Positions 58,034-64,000 of a stretch of 64,000 nucleotides of DNA are shown in pieces. The notes under the pieces were generated by a model. That model worked only from the letters and a program-made list of their open reading frames with translations, ran no database searches and was not told the DNA's origin. Each line of letters begins with the position of its first letter. Within the stretch, counting starts at the first letter, position 1. The DNA is from Nicotiana tabacum (taxonomy: Eukaryota; Streptophyta; Magnoliopsida; Solanales; Solanaceae). The stretch lies in contig NC_134088.1 in assembly GCF_000715075.1 (NCBI RefSeq), positions 3,472,001 through 3,536,000 of the forward strand. The letters run 5' to 3'. The position numbers and the translations under genes were made by a program.

Positions 58034-59326
58034 ATGGCTGATAACAATAGTAATGTCATGGAGGTGCTCAAGAAAATATCACTTGATATGTCAAGCTTCA
58101 CAACTAGACAAGATCTGCTAGAGGCAAATCAAGAACAAAGTAACAAGAATCAGGAGGAAGCTTTGAATGAGCTCAAGGAAGTGCTCAATGAAGCTATTCA
58201 TGGAGGAAAGAGGCCAGAACGTGACAAATATGTATCTCAAAGTGGAGGTGAGCTATATTCTCCGAACGATAAACCCTTTGATGTTGGGGACTTAGCTTCC
58301 CCTAGCTCCAATGGAGTTAATATATCTGCCATACCTACAAACCTTTCTGCTACTAGCTCAGTTCTTCCAAGCTCTCAAACCCAATCGACTACCAACTTAA
58401 CAACCTTAGCTCCTTAAATTCCCATAAACCCTAGCCCTTCTCTACACACTCAGAATCCCAGAACCTCTCAGCTACAGTCTTCTCTTTTCCCATCTATGAG
58501 GTTACAGTCCTTCCAAAACCTCTTTCCTAAAACAATCGTTCCTTTAGCACCTCACTTTCCTAATTCCCAAGGAAGGTATTATCCAACCCCACAACCTCAA
58601 AGCTCACCAGTAATGCCACCACCCCTATATCACCAGACATATAACCAGCCCAGTCAGTTTCCCTCTGCATACTATAATCCAAACACACATATGCCACCAC
58701 TCTTATACCACCAGACCCCATATGTATCAACTCCCTATCCCTACCAGAATGTTCACACCACCAACTCATTCCACAACTCAAATACTCATAATGTGACATT
58801 GCCCAATATCATTTTTACCAAGTACCACAAAGTTGAGTTTCCTAAGTTCAATGGTGAAGATCTTAGGACATGGTTGTACAAGGTAGAATAATTTTTTTCT
58901 GATGAAAATCTTACTATCCAACAGAAAATGAAGTTAGTTCCTATGCATTTTGAATGAGATGCTCCATGATGGCATTTAGGCTATATGAGGAGTAAAGGAC
59001 AAATGCCACTTCCTACATGGGATGAATTTTTGTGGCCTTTGTGTAATAGTTTTGGAGCTGAATACTCTGATCCTATGACTGAGGTTATGAACATCAAGCA
59101 CATTGGGAGTGTAAAGAATTAACAAAAGGCTTTCAATAGTGTCATGACTAGAATGAATCTTTCAGTTGAACATGTTGTCAGTATATTCCTGAATAACCTC
59201 AAGCCTGAAATCAGTAATGCTGTGAGAATTGGCAACCCTACCAGTTTACCATAAGCATACTCCCTGGCTAGACTGCATGAAACTAACTTTATTGCACAAA
59301 GCAAAGCAATCAAGGCAGCATCTGTA
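58034..59326 (+). pseudogene. Chromovirus gag with multiple stops
   Basis: ATG at 58034 (MADNNSNVMEVLKKISLDMS). Pro/Tyr/Gln-rich middle, then the gag core from VEFPKFNGEDLRTWLYKVE. Stops in the otherwise continuous frame: 58415 TAA, 58889 TAA, 58955 TGA, 58967 TGA, 59120 TAA, 59252 TAA. Each is one transition from CAA, CAG, CGA or TGG. Confidence 0.85.
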
Positions 59327-60409
59327 GTGCATCAACGCTTTGCTGTAAAGACACCTCGAGGACAAGGCTCTGCTGGGTGGGTAAAGGCTACTACCCCTAC
59401 CTACAGACCACCTGTTACTGCTAATTTAGATGGATTCAGGAAGAGAAGACTTACACCAGCTGAAATGGAAGAGAAAAGGGCCCAAGGTCTATGCTTCTTC
59501 TGTGATGACAAGTTCACACCAGGGCATAAATGTAAGGCCAAAAGACACATATACTCCATAAAGATAAATGTTGAAGTACTGAGAGATAGTGAGGAAATGG
59601 GGGTGGAAGTGGACGATACAAAGGAGCCTCAAGAAGCAGAAAACTCTGTTGAGAACTGTGAGATATCTCTGCAAGCCTTGAATGGCACTAAAGGCTACAG
59701 AACTCTCAAGATACAAGGCTTATCTGAACAAAATCCTATTAATGTCCTCATTGATTGTGGCTCCACCCACAGCTTCATCAATGAGAAGGCTGCCAAGAGG
59801 ATAGGTTGCATAATCAGCCAAATACATCCTCGAGATATATCTGTAGCTGACGGCAGAATTATTCAATATGTTAAGGGTAGTAAGAACTTCAAGTGGCTCA
59901 TGCAAGGGGTTCTTTTCCAAAATAATTTCCTAGTACTCCCTATAGGCAGTTGTGATGTTGTGTTGGGAATTCAATGGCTATGCAAGTTAGGTGACATTAA
60001 GGTCAACTTTGAGAAACTTTTCATGCACTTTCTCTATCAATAGAAATCTGTCACCTTGCAGGGCATTTATCCTTCATTTAAAACTGTTGATGCCAAGGCC
60101 TTACACAACATCTCTGTTGATACTGCCCAGATTTTCATGATCGAGGTTTGTTCTGCCACCATGTCTCCAGTTACAAACTCTCAGGAACAAGAAGACATTC
60201 CTGTTCCCATCCAAATATTACTCATTGAGTACAACATCCTTTCCCAAGAACCCAAACACTTGTCTCCTTCAAGAGGAGTGCTTGACCATCATATAGCCTT
60301 AATTGAAGGCAGTGCCCCGGTTAATTCTAGACCCTATAGGTACTTTCCAATACAAAAGAATGTGATAGACGACATGGTGAAAGAGATGATGGTACAAGGG
60401 ATCATCTAG
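59327..60409 (+). pseudogene. Chromovirus zinc knuckle and protease
   Basis: Knuckle-like CFFCDDKFTPGHKCK at about 59492-59536. Protease: VLIDCGSTHSFINEKAAKRI (D-C-G variant), then VVLGIQWLCKLGDIKVNF. RT entry HHIALIEGSAPVNSRPYRYF at the end. TAG stops at 60041 and 60407, both explainable from CAG. Confidence 0.88.
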
Positions 60410-61524
60410 TATAGCTCTAGCTCCTATGCCTCACCTGTGGTCTTAGTTGGGAAAAAAGATGGTTCATGGAGATTGTGTGTGGATTATAGAGCTTTAAACA
60501 AGGTTGCTATTAAGGATAAATTTCCCATACCTATCATTTAGGAATTATTGGATGAACTTGGAGGATCAGAAATCTATTCAAAGATAAACCTCGGAGCAGG
60601 TTATCACCAAATTAGAATGGTCCCCTCTGATGTGCACAAAACAACCTTTAAAACACACTCAGGGCACTATGAATACTTGGTCATGCCCTTTGGGTTGACA
60701 AATGCCCCTTCTATTTTTTAAGGGCTCATGAACCATATTTTTCAAGCATATTTGAGAAAGTTTATCTTAGTGTTCTTTGATGATATTCTAGTGTTCAGCA
60801 AGACATTAGATGAACATGAATAACACCTTAGACTTACCTTTGAATTGTTGGTGCAACACCAGCTTTTTGCTAAAGGAAGTAAGTGTGTATTTGCAGCAAC
60901 TAGGATTGAATACTTGGGACATTATATTTCTACTGAAGGAGTGACAACTGACCCCAAGAAGATTGAGACAATCCAAGGATGGCCTGAACTTGCTAACATC
61001 AAACAGTTAAGGGGTTTTTTGGGCCTAGTTGGGTACTATAGAAGGTTCATTAGGGTTTATGGAGTTATTAGCAAGCCACTTACTAACTTTCTCAAGAAGG
61101 ACAGTTTCAAATGGTCTCTGCAAGCTACTTCATCCTTTGAAAAACTTAAAAAGGCTCTCACTTCTGCACCAGTGCTAGTATTACCTAATTTCTCTACACC
61201 TTTTGTAGTAGAAGCTGATGCTTGCAGTAATGGCATTGGTGCAGTTTTGATGCAAGGAGGCCAACCAATTGCTTACTTGAGTAACAGTCTCTCACCTCAG
61301 CACCAAACACTGTCAGTGTATCATAAAGAACTCTTGGCATTGGTTATGGCTATCAACAAATGGGCTCAATACTTGACTGGCAGGCCTTTTGTAGTGAAGA
61401 CTGACCAAAAAGCTTTAAAGTTCCTTCTTGAACAGAAATTGCATACAAGATCATAATTGAAATGGATAGCAAATGTGATAGAATATGATTTCATAATTGA
61501 GTACAAGAAGGTAAGGAAAACAAG
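60410..61524 (+). pseudogene. Chromovirus reverse transcriptase and RNase H
   Basis: RT motifs in frame 2: [64 protein letters not shown] (FFDD, catalytic Asp pair present). RNase H: PFVVEADACSNGIGAVLMQG, HKELLALVMAINKW, VVKTDQKALKFLLEQK. Stops at 60539, 60719, 60821 and 61454 (TAG/TAA from CAG/CAA). A one-base deletion at about 61508-61513 shifts to frame 1 before ADALSRLS. Confidence 0.88.
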
Positions 61525-63059
61525 GTGGCTGATGCCTTATCTAGATTGTCTGCAGCTAAACTAGCCGCCCTTACCTTATCTTCTATTCAAACTGACTTGC
61601 TTAGTCTGATCACTCAGAGTTGGAACTTAGACCCAGACTTGGCTGCCTTAATTCAGACCTTAAAAGGGGGTACAGAGGTACATGACTACACTTTCATTCA
61701 TGATCAACTCAGAAGACATGGCAAGTTGGTGATTGGTACAGGCCCTAGCTTGAAGAAGAATATTATGCAGCTATGGCATGACTCTCCTATGAGAGGACAC
61801 TCTAGGATGGAACAAACATACAGAAGGATAGCATCACTGTTCTATTGGAAGGGTTTGAGAGAAGATGTTCATACTTATGTCAATGGCTGTGACATTTGCA
61901 AAAGGCATAAGTATGACTGTTCCCCATACCTAGGACTTCTACAACCCTTGAAGTTGCCAGTCACAGCCTGGAGTAGCATCAACATGGACTTCATAGAGGG
62001 ACTACCCAAATCTAAGGGAAAGACTGTGATTTTGGTAGTAGTTGATAGACTCACAAAGTATGCTCACTTCCCGAGTCTCTCTCACCCTTATTCAGCACCA
62101 AATGTGGCCAAACTCTTCATGGAACAGATTCACAAACTTCATGGCATGCCTGAAGACATAGTAAGTGACAAAGACCCCATATTCACCAGTAAAATTTGGC
62201 AGAAATTGTTTTCTATGAATGGGGTGACACTTAACACATCCACGACATACCACCCCTAAATATATGGCCAATGGAGGTCATCAATAGATGCCTTGAAACA
62301 TATCTCAAATGTTTTTGTTCTGATTCACAATCTGACTGGTGCTCATATATCCCTTTTGCTGAATGGTGGTATAACACCATCTTTTACTCTTCCATCCAAA
62401 CAACACCACATGAGGCTTTGTATGGTCAACCTCCCCCTCAATCCCCCGCGCCGCCGCCATTTACCCTATGTATCAGGTGACTTAGCTGTTGAAGAAGTGG
62501 ATAGAAGCCTCTTAACCAGAGAATTCAAACTGCAGCTCCTCAAACATCATCTTCAACGAGCACAACAAAGAATGACTGCCCAGGCTAATAAGCATCGTTT
62601 AGATAAGCAATTCAAAATATGAGACTGGGTTTACCTCAAAATTCAACCATACAGACAAGTGACACTATCAGGTTCTCACTTCTCAAAGCTCTCAGCTAAA
62701 TACTATGGACCATACCAAATCCTACATAAAGTTGGTTCTGTGGCATACAAACTGTCCCTCTCACCTCAGCTACATCTCCATCCTACCTTCCATGTTTCCT
62801 AGCTCAAATTGTGCCACAATTTACCTACCAATATATCTCATCCCTCTGTCCTTGACATATCCAGGCCCTACTGTCCAAACCCTCAGAAAATCCTTGATCG
62901 CCATATGATCCAAAAAGGGAACAAGGCAGTTACGCAAGTTCTGGTACAATGGGATCAACTACCTCCTGAGCAGGCCACCTAGGAAGACTACCACTCACTC
63001 TTGGTTCGATTTCCTTCCTTCCTTCTTTGAGGACAAGGAAGATTTTGACAAGGGGGATC
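61525..63059 (+). pseudogene. Chromovirus integrase with chromodomain
   Basis: Integrase finger HDSPMRGHSRMEQTYRR ... CDICKRHK; core MDFIEGLPKSKG (D) and DIVSDKDPIF (D); the region of the catalytic E is damaged by a TAA (62257) and a one-base deletion (about 62264-62270). A second frameshift lies at about 62450-62470. The C-terminal part has DWVYLKIQPYRQVTL and, at about 62880-62990, ILDRHMIQKGNKAVTQVLVQ, then DQLPPEQAT, a chromodomain-like segment. Stops at 62620, 62800 and 62980 fit TGG or CAG origins. Confidence 0.85.
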
Positions 63060-63473
63060 TGATACAGAGTGAAACAGAGAAGCTTGCGGAAGTTGTACAT
63101 TGTGCTGCCTTGCTGAGACATAACGGTTAATTAGTTAGGATTAAGGAGTTTTAGAGATGTTTATTTAAGTCCCTTACCTTTTAAATTAGAAGTCCTCTAA
63201 ATTACACTTGACCCATTAATTTTCCTTGTCTTATACCAATCAAGTCCTGCCCATAATTGTACTGAGATGGCAAATTTAGTAGAATTATCCAGCTGTAACC
63301 CGTAGGTCATTTTCATGATTTTATGCTCTATATAGGTTGTAATTATCCTCTTTATGGTTATGAATGAAAAGCGTCTTTACTTTTTGCTTTAGTTTATCTT
63401 TGCATTTCTCTTTTTTTTCCTTTTTTTCTTTTCTTTTTTCGACTTCATCACTGTTCCACTGCCCTGCATATCA
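63060..63473 (+). repeat. Chromovirus 3' LTR
   Basis: 414 bp, pair of 57584-57997. Confidence 0.92.
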
Positions 63474-64000
63474 CTAAACAACCAAGCAAGGTCTGGTAAT
63501 AGAAGACGAAATTCAAGCTCCCAGCAGAGAACAACAACAACAAAGTTTCTTCAGCAAAACCAAAAAAAATCGACACCAAATGCGAGCAAAATTCAAACCA
63601 ATCCTTCTAATTCTCTTTTGTTTATGTTTTTATTTCCAATTTCTGAAGCTTTTTTGATGATTTTGAGAGCATTTTATTATTGGGGCAGCTAGGGTTTTTT
63701 GCTAAGGGGAAGATTGATCGCTGAATGGGGAGGGGTTTTGGGTGTTGAAGGAATTGGGAAGTGAAAATGACGTAGTATTAGGGTGATACTACGTCGTTTA
63801 GTAGCCTCAGAGGTTAAGGGTTTTCGACCGGGTCTGAGCGAAATTTTGGATACATTAGGCCTCGAAATTCACTTGGAGTAAAACCAAACAGCATTTCCTT
63901 TTTTCCTTTCCTTTAATTTTCAACTTTAACCAATTTTAATTAACATACCTAAACCAAACCAACTTGCAAAATTAAACCTTCTTACTATTTTAATCTAAAA
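63474..64000. other. Right flank, probable old LTR sequence
   Basis: No ORF. On the minus strand: AACGACGTAGTATCACCC, CTAATACTACGTCATT and AAAAACCCTAGCTGCCCC, a composition like the U3/leader of Ogre-type LTRs. ACGTAGTAT and ATACTACGT form an inverted repeat at 63771-63797. Confidence 0.45.

Larger units (their letters stand above)
57584..63473 (+). mobile_element. Chromovirus-type Ty3-gypsy element
   Basis: 5,890 bp with 414-bp LTRs (57584-57997 and 63060-63473, TGATAC...TATCA), perfect TSD CTAAA (57579-57583, 63474-63478), PBS TGGTATCAGAGC (57999-58010, initiator tRNA-Met) and PPT AAGGGGGATC before the 3' LTR. The LTRs differ by roughly 5% by eye, so this insertion is older than the copia and Ogre ones. 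Confidence 0.93.
46824..64000 (-). mobile_element. Old Ogre/Tat-type LTR, split by two elements
   Basis: On the minus strand the end at 46824 reads AAAAAGGAGGTGTGACA, preceded by TAATTGGAAAAACTCC, CAAGCGGCGACTC and AACAGAATTCCTTAC blocks, as in the Ogre LTR end. No PBS follows to the left, so it is a 3' or solo LTR. Its parts are 46824-48112, 57016-57583 and probably 63474-64000, where the minus strand carries an AACCCTAGCTGCCCC block like the Ogre LTR's AACCCTAGCCGCCCC. The extent to the right is inferred. Confidence 0.6.

Overview
The window is nuclear DNA from a flowering plant, almost certainly a member of the Solanaceae. It carries SINEs of the Au type and of Solanaceae types, a foldback MITE common in tomato and tobacco, Ogre/Tat, Athila, chromovirus and Ty1/copia retrotransposons, and two host genes with introns. 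No bacterial, plasmid or CRISPR features are present. Only about 4-5% of the window is host protein-coding gene; the rest is transposon layers, most of which can be placed by target site duplications (TSDs).

Left arm (1-4854): SINEs, two adjacent Stowaway-type MITEs, the degraded end of a hAT transposon, and a roughly 100-bp piece of mitochondrial atp1. Left nest (4855-35652): an Athila-like gag-protease element on the minus strand (LTRs 34123-35647 and 4860-6275) is split inside gag by a 23.4-kb Ogre/Tat element on the plus strand (9649-33072). The Ogre has ~4-kb LTRs, a perfect CTTGG TSD, an extra ORF1, gag, protease, a G-patch, RT/RNase H, a second RNase H, integrase, and a long 3' UTR. 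That 3' UTR holds 41 units of a ~43-bp telobox-palindrome repeat. The Ogre coding region is broken by frameshifts, stops and an altered RT catalytic Asp.

Gene island (35653-46200): a GDSL esterase/lipase gene (plus strand, 3 exons, 357 aa) and a convergent RNA polymerase III subunit gene of the RPC8/Rpb7 type (minus strand, 7 coding exons, 194 aa) both appear intact. Their introns and flanks are full of SINEs and MITEs, and a 25S rRNA gene fragment lies just upstream of the GDSL gene.

Right nest (46824-64000): an old Ogre/Tat-type LTR on the minus strand appears to be the substrate. It carries a Ty1/copia element (48113-57010, TSD GTTCT), itself split by a 3.9-kb solo Ogre-type LTR (49071-52953), and a chromovirus (57584-63473, TSD CTAAA) with at least 16 in-frame stops, all explainable by C-to-T or G-to-A transitions.

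The most interesting signals are (1) a ~70-bp module repeated four times, once in each long non-coding segment of the Ogre; (2) the telobox-hairpin array, where some variant units changed both arms together; (3) a pair of LTR-leader hairpins with a shared CATTTG apex kept between two diverged Ogre-type LTRs; and (4) the very different mutation spectra of neighbouring elements. All coordinates and counts were read by eye; no database search was run.
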